A stretch of DNA of 64,000 bases. Source: Sphingomonas sp. 1F27F7B. Lineage in GTDB: Bacteria > Pseudomonadota > Alphaproteobacteria > Sphingomonadales > Sphingomonadaceae. The notes under the pieces are model-generated. The model made no database searches. It worked only from the letters and a program-made list of their open reading frames with translations, and was not told the origin of the DNA. A program made the position numbers and the translations under genes. The stretch is from the NCBI RefSeq assembly GCF_005503355.1, contig NZ_SCMK01000023.1, positions 20,476 through 84,475 on the forward strand. The letters are read 5' to 3'. Numbering within the stretch: position 1 is the first letter of the stretch; the number at the start of each line of letters is the position of its first letter. Shown in pieces: positions 41,581 to 50,926 of the stretch.

Positions 41581-42147
41581 TCAGGTCGCCGGCGCGGGCG
41601 TGGGAGCCGAGGACCTCGGCTCCGGTGCCGGCGTCGGCGCCGGCTTCGGAGCGGGACTCGGGCTCGGCTTGCTCGAGGACGGCGCTGGCGCGGGTGCCGG
41701 AGCCGGGGACGGCGCGGCCGCCGGCACGGGCTTCGCCGCCGGCTTGGCATCGGCCTCGACCTGGGTCAGCGGCACTGCCCAATAGCCCGGCCCGACGAAG
41801 CGTATCCGCTGCACCGCCGTGGCGATCGATACCTGCACGTCCCCCGGCACCTGCAACCAGCCATGGAGGAACCGGCCGCCGCACAGGATGTGGACGAGCA
41901 GCGGCAAGGTGGCAGGCGCGTTCTCGATGTCGAACTCGATCCGGCGCGGCTGGATCGAGAGGCCGCGAATCGCCATCTCGCCCCCGCCATAGCTCGCGCC
42001 GAGAAGCATGGAGGGCGCCGCGCGCGGCATCGGGATGACCGCCCCCGTTTCGGGAGGGAATTCGAGCCGGACCGAAGCAGACGAGGGCAGGCCGTAAAAA
42101 GTGAGATCGAGCGCGTGTTGCAATAACGCAGTGTTCTCGGCCGCCAT
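41581..42147 (-). CDS. Unknown protein with globular head and Pro/Ala-rich tail
   Basis: Not recognised. The 188-residue protein has a globular, beta-rich first 130 residues (FYGLPSSASVRLEFPPETGA, MAIRGLSIQPRRIEFDIENA, VSIATAVQRIRFVGPGYWAV). A 55-residue tail of Pro, Ala, Ser and Lys follows (PAPSSSKPSPSPAPKPAPTP). It starts at ATG 42147 with GGGAGGG eight bases upstream; the frame also contains a TTG two codons earlier. It is the first gene leftward from the divergent promoter region shared with the sheath gene. Confidence 0.7.
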   Translation of the reverse strand: MAAENTALLQHALDLTFYGLPSSASVRLEFPPETGAVIPMPRAAPSMLLGASYGGGEMAIRGLSIQPRRIEFDIENAPATLPLLVHILCGGRFLHGWLQVPGDVQVSIATAVQRIRFVGPGYWAVPLTQVEADAKPAAKPVPAAAPSPAPAPAPAPSSSKPSPSPAPKPAPTPAPEPRSSAPTPAPAT

Positions 42148-42352
42148 ATGCAACGCCCTCCCACCCTAGAGAAAATGGTTAGCCGAACGTAATCCCCGTT
42201 TCCATCAAGAAACGAGACCAAACAGATGGAGTCGATATGAAATTATGCTATTGACGCACCAGCATATCGTCAAGCACAACGTTGCCGACGCGCAATATCT
42301 TATTTTTGACATGGGGATCCCTGCCGAGTCGACGCCGGGGATGGAGAGTCAA
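42148..42352. promoter_or_regulatory. Divergent control region of the injection-system gene cluster
   Basis: This 205-bp region of roughly 46-48% GC lies between the leftward accessory/Rhs genes and the rightward sheath operon. Both sides start here, with GGGAGGG before the left gene and GGAGAG before the sheath ATG. TTGACG at about 42250 is a possible -35 element for the sheath operon, but no matching -10 at proper spacing is convincing. The reading frame upstream of the sheath ATG (from 42245) is open but not sheath-like. Confidence 0.5.
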
Positions 42353-44386
42353 ATGGCACTTCAGCTGACATATCCTGGTGTATATGTTCAAGAGCTACCA
42401 AGTGGTACGCACACCATTTCTGGCGTTGCCACATCCGTAACGGCATTCGTTGGATATTTGACTCGCGGACCTATGAATACGCCCGTACAATGTCTTAATT
42501 TTGGTGATTTTCAACGCGTCTTCGGCGGACTTGATCCAAGCAGCACGACGAGTTTTCAGGTATCGCAGTTCTTTTTAAATGGCGGAACCGAAGCCTGGAT
42601 CAGCAGAGTCTGTGCGAGTGCTTATCCGCCGGTTCAGCCGAAGACCGAGCTTACGGGCGCCGTACCGTCCGCCACTTCTAGCGGAGGCGGCGGAAGCGGC
42701 AAAGGCCTGACGCCGACAACTGGCACCAATCTGGTAGAAATCGACTCTCAGAATCCCGGCACCTGGGGCGAGAACGTGTTCGTGACGGTCGACTACATGA
42801 CCAACAAGCCGAACACGTTCAACATGGCGGCGACGCTCTACTCGATCACGAGCAACAGCAACTCGTCGAGCAGCAGCTACAGCATCGTCCAGACGCAAAG
42901 CGTCCCGGCGGTGACGCTCGACATCAGCCAGACCAACTCGATCGTCGAGGTCATGCAGTCGGGCAACCAGAACAGCGCGCTGCTGGCAGTGCCCGATCTC
43001 ACCGCGACGCCTTCGGTGCTGGTGCCCTTCGCGAGCGGCACGATCCTGAACTTCACCGCGCCCAAGAACCCGGTCAACGTCACCGGCATCACCGTGACCG
43101 TGCAGCCGCCCGGGCCGGACCCGACCAAGCCGCCGGCCTCGGCGAGCACCACCGTCACCATGGCCACTTCGGTCTCGACGGTGGGCGACATGATCGCGGC
43201 GATCCAGGGCGCGCTGTCGAGCGCCGCCGGCACGCTCGGCTATCCGAGCCTGGCGAGCACGCAGGTGCGCAGCTGCCTCTCGCCGTTCGTCTCGTCGAGC
43301 GGCACCCAGGCCCAGCTCATCCAGGTCTGGGTCCCCGATCCGGGCTTTGCCGGCTATCTGGTCAGCGTGGCGGCCAACCCGACCTCGCTGTTCACGGTCC
43401 AGTCCACCAATTATCAGGCGCAGCAGCTGCTCCCGCCCACGACGACGCCGGCGCCCAAATATCCCGACGGCCAGCCGCCGACCGGGTTCGATATCGCCGG
43501 CAACTCGACCAACCGCTCCGGCATCTATTCGCTCGACGCGATGCAGATCGTGAACCTGATCCTGGTTCCCGACATGGCGTCGATGACTACGTCCAACTAT
43601 CTCACTTCGGCCACCGCGACGCTCAACTATGCGATCCAGCGCAAGGCCTTCGCGATCCTCGACATGCCGCTCACGGTGACGAGCACCACGAGCGCGGTCG
43701 CCTGGGCGACGAGCACGCCGGGCACGTTCGGCACCGGCATCATCAGCGCCGCGACCTATTGGCCGCAGATCCAGATCCCCACGCCCTTCTCCACCCAGTT
43801 GCTCACGCTGGGCGGCAGCGGCACGCTGGCCGGCGTCTATGCGCTCACCGACGTCAATCGCGGCGTGTGGAAGGCACCGGCGGGCATCACCGCGCCGCTG
43901 GCCGGCGTACAGCAGCTCTCCTATGTGATGAACGACCAGGAGAACGGGCAGCTCAACCCGCTCGGCATCAATGCGCTGCGGACCTTCCCGACCTATGACA
44001 ACATCTCCTGGGGCGCCCGCACGCTCGCCTCGGCGAACGTCGCCGACGACGACTGGAAATACATCTCGGTCCGCCGGCTGACGCTCTATCTCGAGCAGAG
44101 CCTGATCCAGGGGCTGCAATGGGTGGTGTTCGAACCCAATGACGCGGCGCTCTGGGCGCAGATCCGGCTGAGCGTGAACGCTTTCCTGCACCCGCTCTAC
44201 CTGCAGGGCGCGTTCGTCGGCGCGACGCCGTCCCAAGCCTATCAGGTGATCTGCGATGAATCGACCACGACGCCGGAGGACATGGACAACGGCATCGTCA
44301 ACATCCTGATCCTGTTCGCCCCGGTCAAACCCGCGGAATTCGTCGTCATCAGCTTGCAGCAGATGGCCGGACAGTCTTCGAGCTAG
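42353..44386 (+). CDS. Contractile sheath protein (Afp2/3/4- and phage-sheath-like)
   Basis: The 677-residue protein begins LQLTYPGVYVQELPSGTHTI, the typical start of phage tail and CIS sheath proteins. It contains AFVGYLTRGPMNTPVQCLNF and FFLNGGTEAWISRV. It ends with the sheath C-terminal domain (about 570-677; LTLYLEQSLIQGLQWVVFEP, NDAALWAQIRLSVNAFLHPL). Sheath subunits wrap the tube and contract to drive it into a target. A Thr/Ser-rich insertion domain (about 110-400) is probably surface-exposed. There is one sheath gene, where Afp has three. The first ~90 codons are AT-richer than the remainder. Confidence 0.93.
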   Translation: MALQLTYPGVYVQELPSGTHTISGVATSVTAFVGYLTRGPMNTPVQCLNFGDFQRVFGGLDPSSTTSFQVSQFFLNGGTEAWISRVCASAYPPVQPKTELTGAVPSATSSGGGGSGKGLTPTTGTNLVEIDSQNPGTWGENVFVTVDYMTNKPNTFNMAATLYSITSNSNSSSSSYSIVQTQSVPAVTLDISQTNSIVEVMQSGNQNSALLAVPDLTATPSVLVPFASGTILNFTAPKNPVNVTGITVTVQPPGPDPTKPPASASTTVTMATSVSTVGDMIAAIQGALSSAAGTLGYPSLASTQVRSCLSPFVSSSGTQAQLIQVWVPDPGFAGYLVSVAANPTSLFTVQSTNYQAQQLLPPTTTPAPKYPDGQPPTGFDIAGNSTNRSGIYSLDAMQIVNLILVPDMASMTTSNYLTSATATLNYAIQRKAFAILDMPLTVTSTTSAVAWATSTPGTFGTGIISAATYWPQIQIPTPFSTQLLTLGGSGTLAGVYALTDVNRGVWKAPAGITAPLAGVQQLSYVMNDQENGQLNPLGINALRTFPTYDNISWGARTLASANVADDDWKYISVRRLTLYLEQSLIQGLQWVVFEPNDAALWAQIRLSVNAFLHPLYLQGAFVGATPSQAYQVICDESTTTPEDMDNGIVNILILFAPVKPAEFVVISLQQMAGQSSS

Positions 44387-44397
44387 GATAGCGACCC

Positions 44398-44910
44398 ATG
44401 CCCAGCGTCTCGTCGACCAGCCAGTCTCCCGACCCGTATCTCAACTTCAAGTTCCGCATCAAATGGCAGGGCAAGTACGTCGCCGGCCTGAGCAAGTGCA
44501 GCGCCCTGAAGCGCAGCACCGAGGCGACGCCCTTCCGCGAAGGCGGCGATCCGAGCACGAACCGCATCCTGCCGGGCCAGACCAAGTTCGAGCCGATCAC
44601 GCTCGAGCGCGGCATGACGCAGGATCTCGAATTCGAAACCTGGGTCAGCCAAGTGTGGAACTATCGCGCCGGCCAGGGAATGGAGAGCTCGCTCGCCAAT
44701 TTCCGTCGCAACATCACGCTCGAATTCTACAACGCCGCGGGGCAATTAGTGTACGCGTACAACATCTACAATTGCTGGCCCTCCGAATACACCGCGATGC
44801 CGGAGCTCGATTCGAGCTCGAACGCCGTGGCGATCCAGACGCTCGTGCTGCAGAACGAGGGCTGGGAGCGCGACGCCAGCGTCAAGGTTCCGCCGCCGCC
44901 CAGCTACTGA
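44398..44910 (+). CDS. Injection-tube protein (gp19/Afp1-like)
   Basis: The 170-residue protein has the conserved tube pattern PYLNFKFRIKWQGKYVAGLS, FREGGDPSTNRILPGQTKFE and ITLERGMTQDLEFETWVSQV. It forms the hexameric inner tube. It lies 11 bases after the sheath, the standard order. Only one tube gene is present in the window. Confidence 0.93.
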   Translation: MPSVSSTSQSPDPYLNFKFRIKWQGKYVAGLSKCSALKRSTEATPFREGGDPSTNRILPGQTKFEPITLERGMTQDLEFETWVSQVWNYRAGQGMESSLANFRRNITLEFYNAAGQLVYAYNIYNCWPSEYTAMPELDSSSNAVAIQTLVLQNEGWERDASVKVPPPPSY

Positions 44911-44915
44911 CAGCC

Positions 44916-45647
44916 ATGGCGCCGCGTCCGCTGAGCGCCGCCGAGCTGCTGGATGCCGCATCGGCATGCCGCGGTCGTTCGGCGGCCGAGAAAGGCATCT
45001 ATCTCGCCGCGCTCGGCATGCCCGGCCAGAGTTTCGGCGCCTGCGCTGCACTGCCCATCGGCGCGCGCGACGCGGCAATCGTGGCGCTGCGCCAGGCGAT
45101 GTTCGGCGACCGGATCGAGCTTTCGGCGAAATGCCCGCGGTGCGAAGCCCGGCTCGACGTGGCGATGGCTTCGGCGGCAATGCTTGCGATCGCGGGATCG
45201 GCCGGAAGTGAAGCGCGCGAAATCGTGATCGACGGCGATCGCTTCACGATACGCCCGGCCGACAGCGCCGACCTTGCCGCGATCGGCTGGATCCCCGACA
45301 TGGACGAAGCGCGCGCCGAACTCGCCCGGCGATGCCTGGTACCGGCGGAAGGCGCCGAATTGCCCCCCTGGCTCGAGGAAACGGAAATCGATGCGATCGG
45401 CGCGGCGATGGCCGAGATCGATCCGGCGGGCGATCCGTTCGTCGCGCTGCATTGCCCCGAATGCGATTGCGAATGGGATGCGCCGGTCGACATCGCCGGA
45501 GTGCTGGCGGGCGAGATCGAAGGCGCGGCGGACGCGCTTCTCGACGAGATTCACCTGCTCGCCCAGGCCTATCACTGGAGCGAGGCGGCGATCCTGGCAC
45601 TCGGCCCGGAGCGGCGGCGCGCCTATCTCGCGCGGTTGCCGCAATGA
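44916..45647 (+). CDS. T4 gp26-like baseplate hub assembly chaperone, zinc-ribbon form
   Basis: The 243-residue protein matches the T4_baseplate/gp26 chaperone type found in extracellular CIS loci. It begins LSAAELLDAASACRGRSAAE and contains LPIGARDAAIVALRQAMFGD. Two Cys pairs (CPRC near residue 73; CPECDC near 182) look like the halves of a zinc ribbon. It ends with an acidic helical segment (LDEIHLLAQAYHWSEAAILA). The ATG lies 5 bases past the tube stop; the open frame extends upstream inside the tube gene. Confidence 0.75.
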   Translation: MAPRPLSAAELLDAASACRGRSAAEKGIYLAALGMPGQSFGACAALPIGARDAAIVALRQAMFGDRIELSAKCPRCEARLDVAMASAAMLAIAGSAGSEAREIVIDGDRFTIRPADSADLAAIGWIPDMDEARAELARRCLVPAEGAELPPWLEETEIDAIGAAMAEIDPAGDPFVALHCPECDCEWDAPVDIAGVLAGEIEGAADALLDEIHLLAQAYHWSEAAILALGPERRRAYLARLPQ

Positions 45648-47563
45648 GCGACATGCTCGCCCGGCTGGCGGCACGCGCACAGGAGAGCCCGGTCGTGCTC
45701 GGACGCCGCATCGGCTATCGCTTCGCGCCGGCCGCGGACCATCAGGAAGCCTGGCCAGGTGAGGAAGTCTGGCTGGGCGAACAGAAGATCGCCCGGCCGG
45801 GCGAACCCGCTCCGCTTCCATGGCAGGCAGATAGGGGCGAAGCGATCGGCGAGGCGTCTGCCGGTGCACGCACAGTGGAGACGCAGGTGCCGGGCGATTC
45901 CGCAGCGCCGCCGCGGGCGCCCGACGGCGGCACGGCCGAAGCGATCCTTCCGGCTCCGCCACCCGCCGGCCGGGCGCGAACGAGCATTGCCGGATTCGAC
46001 GCGGCGATGCGCGAGGCCTTGGCTGCGCCGCCGCCAATGGCACCGGCGCAGTCGATGGCAGCACCCCCGGCCGGACCGGGGCAGATGGTTCCGGGCGCCG
46101 AGCCCTTCGCCGATCCCTCCACGGCCGAGTGGATCACCGGCACCGCACAGCAGTTCCCCATGCAACCGGCCACGGCCCGGGCAGATATTTCCGGCGCCAC
46201 CGAGCGGCCGGGAGCATCGGCCGCGATACCGTCGGCCGATCCGGTGCCGGCGGGGATCGTGCAGCGCAAGGCCGTTCCGATAGCTCCGTCCGCGAAGGGC
46301 GGGTCGGAAGCGGCGCCGGCCATGCCGCTCTCGCGTCGAGCGCCGAGCGCATCCGGAGTGGCTCCGCCTCCGACGCGCACGCCCGCCAGTCGCCGGATTT
46401 CGCCGCCACCACCCACGCCCGCGCAGGAAACGGGGGAAGCAACGGCTCCATCGTTGGCCGGGACACCGCAATCGGTACCCATGCGATCGCGCCCGAGCGT
46501 TGCGAGTCCAGTCGGCACCCCGCCCGCCATGGCGCGTGAGGAAGGCGGGGAGCCGATCACTGCGGTGCCGGTGCCTGCCGCCTCCCCGCCCGAAGCCACG
46601 GCGCCGACAATGCCCATATCCGCGCGCGCCATCGCCCCGGCGGCAGTGGCGCTTGAAGCGCAAGTCGCGGCGATTGCCCGATCCGCCGCTTCCGCGGAGA
46701 CCGTAGCGCGGGTTGGAGGCATGGCTCCGCCCGCACCCGCGATTGCCCCGGCCGCGCCCCCCGCTCCGGCGGCGCGCCGTCGGACGGCCTCGCAGCGGCC
46801 GCGCGGCGAACCCGGTGCCGGGCGAGCAGCATCGGCGCCAATCCCCGAAACCGAAGGGCCAGCGGCCGGACCACAGGCTGTGGAGCGGCCCCTCCAGGTC
46901 TCATCGGCTCGCGCCGTCCCCGGCGTCATTGCAGCCGCGCCGTCGGCGGCACCTGCGCCGGCCGTGCAGCGGCGCGCGAGGGCCGACACCGGCGCTACGG
47001 CCGGCGACCGGGTGCACGCATCCGTCGCAGCCACGCCGGACGCCGCCGCTGCGTCTCCCGAGACGCCGGCGCCCCGTATCGGCCCCGGAACCAGGCCGCG
47101 CGCGGCGGCGGCGGCCACCGTGCCCGCCACCGAGAGGCGCTCGGCCCGGAATGTCCGGGAGAGAGAGCGCGGCACCGGCATCTCACCCGGCGGGCAATCC
47201 GCGCGCGGCGCTCTCGAAGGGCCCGCGCTCCCTCCGGCCGAGACGCTTCCCGTGCGCCGCCCGATACGAGCCGCCTCGCCCGAAGAGGAACAGCGCGACA
47301 CCGCGTTCTCCACGCCGGACCGGGCATCCATGAACGATTCCCGGGCGCCCTCACCCCGCGCGGTGGCGGCACGGCCGCTGGCGGCAGAAGTCGCTGCACC
47401 GCCTTCACGCGATCGCGCACCCCAGCGCGCTGCACCGCCGCCGGGCGACATCCGCGTCGACATCGGGCGCATCCAGATCGACCTGCCCCGCACGCCCACT
47501 CCCCGCGCGCGCCCGCAGCCGCCACCGCTCAAGACCAGACCGCGCGGAGGGCCGGACGCATGA
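45644..47563 (+). CDS. Pro/Ala-rich largely disordered injection-system protein
   Basis: The 639-residue protein overlaps its neighbours by four bases on both sides. A short ordered N-terminus (SDMLARLAARAQESPVVLGR) precedes some 550 residues of Pro/Ala/Arg low complexity. A conserved-looking C-terminal segment follows (IRVDIGRIQIDLPRTPTPRA), similar to the IGRIEV ending I associate with proteins at this place in extracellular CIS loci. No catalytic motif. The other two frames are also open in many places, as expected for such composition, but coupled starts and stops favour this frame. Function unknown; a tether or linker is plausible. Confidence 0.72.
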   Translation: MSDMLARLAARAQESPVVLGRRIGYRFAPAADHQEAWPGEEVWLGEQKIARPGEPAPLPWQADRGEAIGEASAGARTVETQVPGDSAAPPRAPDGGTAEAILPAPPPAGRARTSIAGFDAAMREALAAPPPMAPAQSMAAPPAGPGQMVPGAEPFADPSTAEWITGTAQQFPMQPATARADISGATERPGASAAIPSADPVPAGIVQRKAVPIAPSAKGGSEAAPAMPLSRRAPSASGVAPPPTRTPASRRISPPPPTPAQETGEATAPSLAGTPQSVPMRSRPSVASPVGTPPAMAREEGGEPITAVPVPAASPPEATAPTMPISARAIAPAAVALEAQVAAIARSAASAETVARVGGMAPPAPAIAPAAPPAPAARRRTASQRPRGEPGAGRAASAPIPETEGPAAGPQAVERPLQVSSARAVPGVIAAAPSAAPAPAVQRRARADTGATAGDRVHASVAATPDAAAASPETPAPRIGPGTRPRAAAAATVPATERRSARNVRERERGTGISPGGQSARGALEGPALPPAETLPVRRPIRAASPEEEQRDTAFSTPDRASMNDSRAPSPRAVAARPLAAEVAAPPSRDRAPQRAAPPPGDIRVDIGRIQIDLPRTPTPRARPQPPPLKTRPRGGPDA

Positions 47564-48780
47564 ATTCGGGCTTCTCGATCGCGGCCTGCACCGTCGCGAT
47601 CGCCGATCGGCTGCACATGTTCATCGGCGATGCGGTGCCGGGCGCGCGCGTCACCACGCTCAATCCGGGCTCGGAGGCGCTGCGCACCGGCGATCCGTTC
47701 GTCAATCTCTATCTGTTCCGCACCACACGCAACGGCTTCGTCTCGAACAACGACCTGCCGACGCGAGGGCCGCTCGGCAGGGCGAAGAACTCGCCGGTGC
47801 TCAAGCTCGACCTCGATTACATGATCACTTTCTTCGGCGACGATGCCCGGCTCGATCCGCAACGCCTGCTCGGTCTGGTCGCGGGCGGGCTCAACGCCGA
47901 GCCCTATATCCCGCGCGACATGCTGCGCTCGGCGATCGCCACCACGCCATGGCTCGGCGGCGGCGACCAGGAGCTCCCGCGCGAGGAGATCGTGGTCACG
48001 CCGCTCAACATGGCGCCGGATGCAATGGCGCGGCTGTGGTCCGAGTTCGTCAACGTCCCCTATCAGCTCACCCAGCTCTACACGGCGATGCCGATCGCGA
48101 TCGAATACAAGCTGCCGGTCGAGCCGGTATTGCCCGTGCGCCGCATCGGCCTGCGCGCGCTTCCGTCGCGCTCGATCGTGATCATCGACCTGGTGGACGC
48201 CGGCGATCCGGATCTGCCGATTTCGGGCGGCTGCACGCTGGCGATACGCATCCCCAATCCCGCCCAACCCGGCCTTTCCGTGCTCTTGAACGGTATCGCG
48301 GCGCAGGACGTGACCAGCGGCTTCGACGCGCAGGGCCATGCCGCGCTGCTCGTGCCGTTGACCCGCGCCCAGCCCGCACCGCTCGCCTTCGGCGCCCTTA
48401 CGGTCAAGGTGGTGAAACACGGTCCCGACGGCAGGAGCATAGAAGCGGAATCCACGGCCTTCGCGAGCAGCATCGTGCCGGGCTTCGCCGCCGCGCCGTC
48501 CATCGGCGAGGATGGCAAGCAGCTCGATTTCACGATGGCGCTGGCGGTGCCGCCCCAGGCGAGCGCGATCGCGCTGCTCTTCGCCCGCGGCGCGAAATCG
48601 AGTTCGTACAAGATCCCGTGCCTGCCGCGTGCCGACGCGACGACCACGCTTGTCGCTCCGCTCGCAGGCGTCTCCCCGGGAGAATATCTGGTCAGCGTCG
48701 AGATCGACGGCGTCGCCAGCCTGCTCGACTGGAAGGACGGTCGCTATACCGGCCCGCTCGTGACGGTGAAGGATAGCTGA
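47560..48780 (+). CDS. Pvc16/Afp16-like (DUF4255) tube-sheath terminator
   Basis: The 406-residue protein has an N-terminal DUF4255-like domain (GDPFVNLYLFRTTRNGFVSN, LKLDLDYMITFFGDDARLDP, QRLLGLVAGGLNAEPYIPRD). A beta-rich C-terminal region of about 200 residues follows. Afp16/Pvc16 proteins end tube polymerisation and cap the particle distally. The C-terminal extension (Ig-like, SIVIIDLVDAGDPDLPISGG) is common in DUF4255 proteins. The start overlaps the previous stop. Confidence 0.83.
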   Translation: MNSGFSIAACTVAIADRLHMFIGDAVPGARVTTLNPGSEALRTGDPFVNLYLFRTTRNGFVSNNDLPTRGPLGRAKNSPVLKLDLDYMITFFGDDARLDPQRLLGLVAGGLNAEPYIPRDMLRSAIATTPWLGGGDQELPREEIVVTPLNMAPDAMARLWSEFVNVPYQLTQLYTAMPIAIEYKLPVEPVLPVRRIGLRALPSRSIVIIDLVDAGDPDLPISGGCTLAIRIPNPAQPGLSVLLNGIAAQDVTSGFDAQGHAALLVPLTRAQPAPLAFGALTVKVVKHGPDGRSIEAESTAFASSIVPGFAAAPSIGEDGKQLDFTMALAVPPQASAIALLFARGAKSSSYKIPCLPRADATTTLVAPLAGVSPGEYLVSVEIDGVASLLDWKDGRYTGPLVTVKDS

Positions 48781-48782
48781 CG

Positions 48783-50750
48783 ATGGAAGCTGCCCCCCAC
48801 GTCGCTCGCCTGCAGGACGCAGTCACCGCGGTCGAACGCATGCTCGAGGACTATGCCCGCGCCCGTTCGCGTGCCGGCATGCGCCACGAGCCCATGCCGG
48901 TGCACGAAACCGGGCTCGGCGAACCGCTCCCCGGCTCGGCGTTCGACGCACTCGCGAACTGGTTCTCGCTGACGCCCTTCGAGCAGGGCGTGATTGCGCT
49001 GGCGGCGGGGTTCGAAATCTCCCCCGACATCCCCAATCTGTGCGCGCTTGCCCAGGGCGATCCCGCGGTCACCTGTCCGACGACGCTGCTCGCGCTCGCC
49101 ATATTCGCCGACCTGGAGGGTGCCTCACAGGCCGCGTTCGCGCCTTCGGCGCCGCTCCGACACTGGCAGTTGATCAAGGTCGAGGCAGGGCAATCGGGAA
49201 GCCGGCTCCAGCAGCGCTTCGTCATGCCGGATGCGGTGCTCTCATTCCTCGTCGGCCAGCCGGTGCTCGACGGCATGCTCGCCGACGTCATCCACCAGCT
49301 CGATCTCGCGCCGCAGCTGCCGTCGGACGGCGCCCTCGCGCATCGGCTTGCGCAGACCGTTCGCACCTCGGGCGTGGATGCCACGCTCCACCTCGCCGCC
49401 GAACCGAGCCGGCGGGCACTGAGCGTGGCGGCCGGTGCCGCGGCGGCGCTCGGCCTCCTGCCCTTTCATCTTCCGCTCACCCGCCTCACCGCGGAAGTCG
49501 AGCGTGACGGCTTTTTCCGGCTGTGGCAGCGTGATCGTCTCGCCCTGCGCGGCGCATTGCTCATATCCTTCGAAGAACCACCGGGCGAGTTTCAACTCAG
49601 CGCCATCTGTCGGCTGATCGGCGAAGGCATGGGACCGCTGTTCCTGGTAGGCGCGGCGGGCCAGTCGATCGCCGAGCGAGCGCCCGGCGCGGTGATCCGC
49701 ATGTCCCTGCCCAAGACCGACGCGGGCGAGGTCGCCGACCGTCTCGCCGCCACCCTCGACCAGGAAGCCACGCCGGCGCTGCGCGAAATCGCCGCGCGCT
49801 TTCGCCTCCCGCTGCCCACGCTGGAGAGTTGCGCCACCGTGGCGCGCACCACGGCGGAGGAAGCCGGGGCCCCGGCATCGCAGGAAGCGATCCTGGGCGA
49901 GATGCTGCCGCTGCTGCGCGACCAGGTGCGCGAGGCGATGAGCGGCCTTGCCGATCCGGTACCCGTGCGGATGACGATGGACAACCTCATCCTGCCCGAC
50001 GCCACCCGCGCCATATTGGGGCAGATCGTCGCCCGGCAGCGCAACCGGGCGCGCGTGATGGAGGAATGGGGATTCGCCAGCGCGGGCGGCGGCGCACAGG
50101 GCATGAGCGTGCTGTTCGCCGGCCCGAGCGGCACCGGCAAGACGATGGCGGCGGAGGCGCTTGCCCACACATTGTCGCTCGACCTGTTCCGAGTCGATCT
50201 GTCGCGGATCGTCGACAAATATATCGGCGAGACCGAGAAGCGGCTCGCGGCACTGTTCGACGCCGCCGACATGACCGACGCGATCCTGCTGTTCGACGAG
50301 GCCGACGTGCTCTTCGGCAGGCGGACCGAAGTGAAGGACTCGCACGATCACTATGCCAATCTCGAAGTCGGCTACCTGCTCCAGCGGATCGAGGCCTTTC
50401 GCGGCATCGCCGTGCTCACGACCAACCTCGCCAATGCGATCGACGATGCATTTGCCCGCCGCTTCGCCTTCAGCCTGCACTTCGAATTCCCCTCGCTCGA
50501 CGAGCGCCAGCGCATCTGGCGCGGCGCCTTCCCGGCGGGAGCGCCGGCCAGCGGGCTCGACTGGGCCAGGCTCGCCCGGCTGACGCTCACCGGCGGCCAG
50601 ATCCGAGTCGTCTCGATCAATGCGGCCATGCTTGCCTCGGAGGAGGATACCGCCATTTCGATGGGTCACATCGCCCGCGCGCTCGAGAGCGAATATGCCA
50701 AGCAGCGCCGGCGCGTGCCCGCGGCCGAACTCGCGGACTGGCCCGCATGA
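48783..50750 (+). CDS. AAA+ ATPase of the injection system (Afp15-like)
   Basis: The 655-residue protein has an N-terminal region of about 400 residues with no ATPase motif (FSLTPFEQGVIALAAGFEIS). An AAA+ module follows: Walker A GPSGTGKT (about 448), Walker B ILLFDEAD (about 503), sensor AVLTTNLANAI and Arg finger region DAFARRFAF. Afp15-type ATPases are conserved in extracellular CIS clusters and absent from phages and T6SS (which use ClpV). They help assemble or load the particle. This gene is one of the strongest indicators of the system type. Confidence 0.9.
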   Translation: MEAAPHVARLQDAVTAVERMLEDYARARSRAGMRHEPMPVHETGLGEPLPGSAFDALANWFSLTPFEQGVIALAAGFEISPDIPNLCALAQGDPAVTCPTTLLALAIFADLEGASQAAFAPSAPLRHWQLIKVEAGQSGSRLQQRFVMPDAVLSFLVGQPVLDGMLADVIHQLDLAPQLPSDGALAHRLAQTVRTSGVDATLHLAAEPSRRALSVAAGAAAALGLLPFHLPLTRLTAEVERDGFFRLWQRDRLALRGALLISFEEPPGEFQLSAICRLIGEGMGPLFLVGAAGQSIAERAPGAVIRMSLPKTDAGEVADRLAATLDQEATPALREIAARFRLPLPTLESCATVARTTAEEAGAPASQEAILGEMLPLLRDQVREAMSGLADPVPVRMTMDNLILPDATRAILGQIVARQRNRARVMEEWGFASAGGGAQGMSVLFAGPSGTGKTMAAEALAHTLSLDLFRVDLSRIVDKYIGETEKRLAALFDAADMTDAILLFDEADVLFGRRTEVKDSHDHYANLEVGYLLQRIEAFRGIAVLTTNLANAIDDAFARRFAFSLHFEFPSLDERQRIWRGAFPAGAPASGLDWARLARLTLTGGQIRVVSINAAMLASEEDTAISMGHIARALESEYAKQRRRVPAAELADWPA

Positions 50751-50926
50751 CGCGCGCGCCGCGCCCGCCCGCCGGAATTTCCGCGGCGATCGATGCGGCG
50801 ATCGCGCGCGATCCGCGCCTGCGCGCCACACTGGCCGGGCTCAATGCCGGGCAACGCGACCATGTCCACCGGGCGATCGCACATGCGGTCAAGGCCAGGC
50901 TGCGCGACCGCGGAGGCCCGCAATGA
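50747..50926 (+). CDS. Small 59-residue protein between ATPase and tube adaptor
   Basis: Not recognised. It begins with ATG overlapping the ATPase stop (ATGA) and ends overlapping the next ATG, so it is translationally embedded in the operon. It encodes a basic Ala/Arg-rich peptide with two predicted helices (ISAAIDAAIARDPRLRATLA, GQRDHVHRAIAHAVKARLRD). Coupling at both ends argues that it is real. Function unknown. Confidence 0.6.
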   Translation: MTRAPRPPAGISAAIDAAIARDPRLRATLAGLNAGQRDHVHRAIAHAVKARLRDRGGPQ

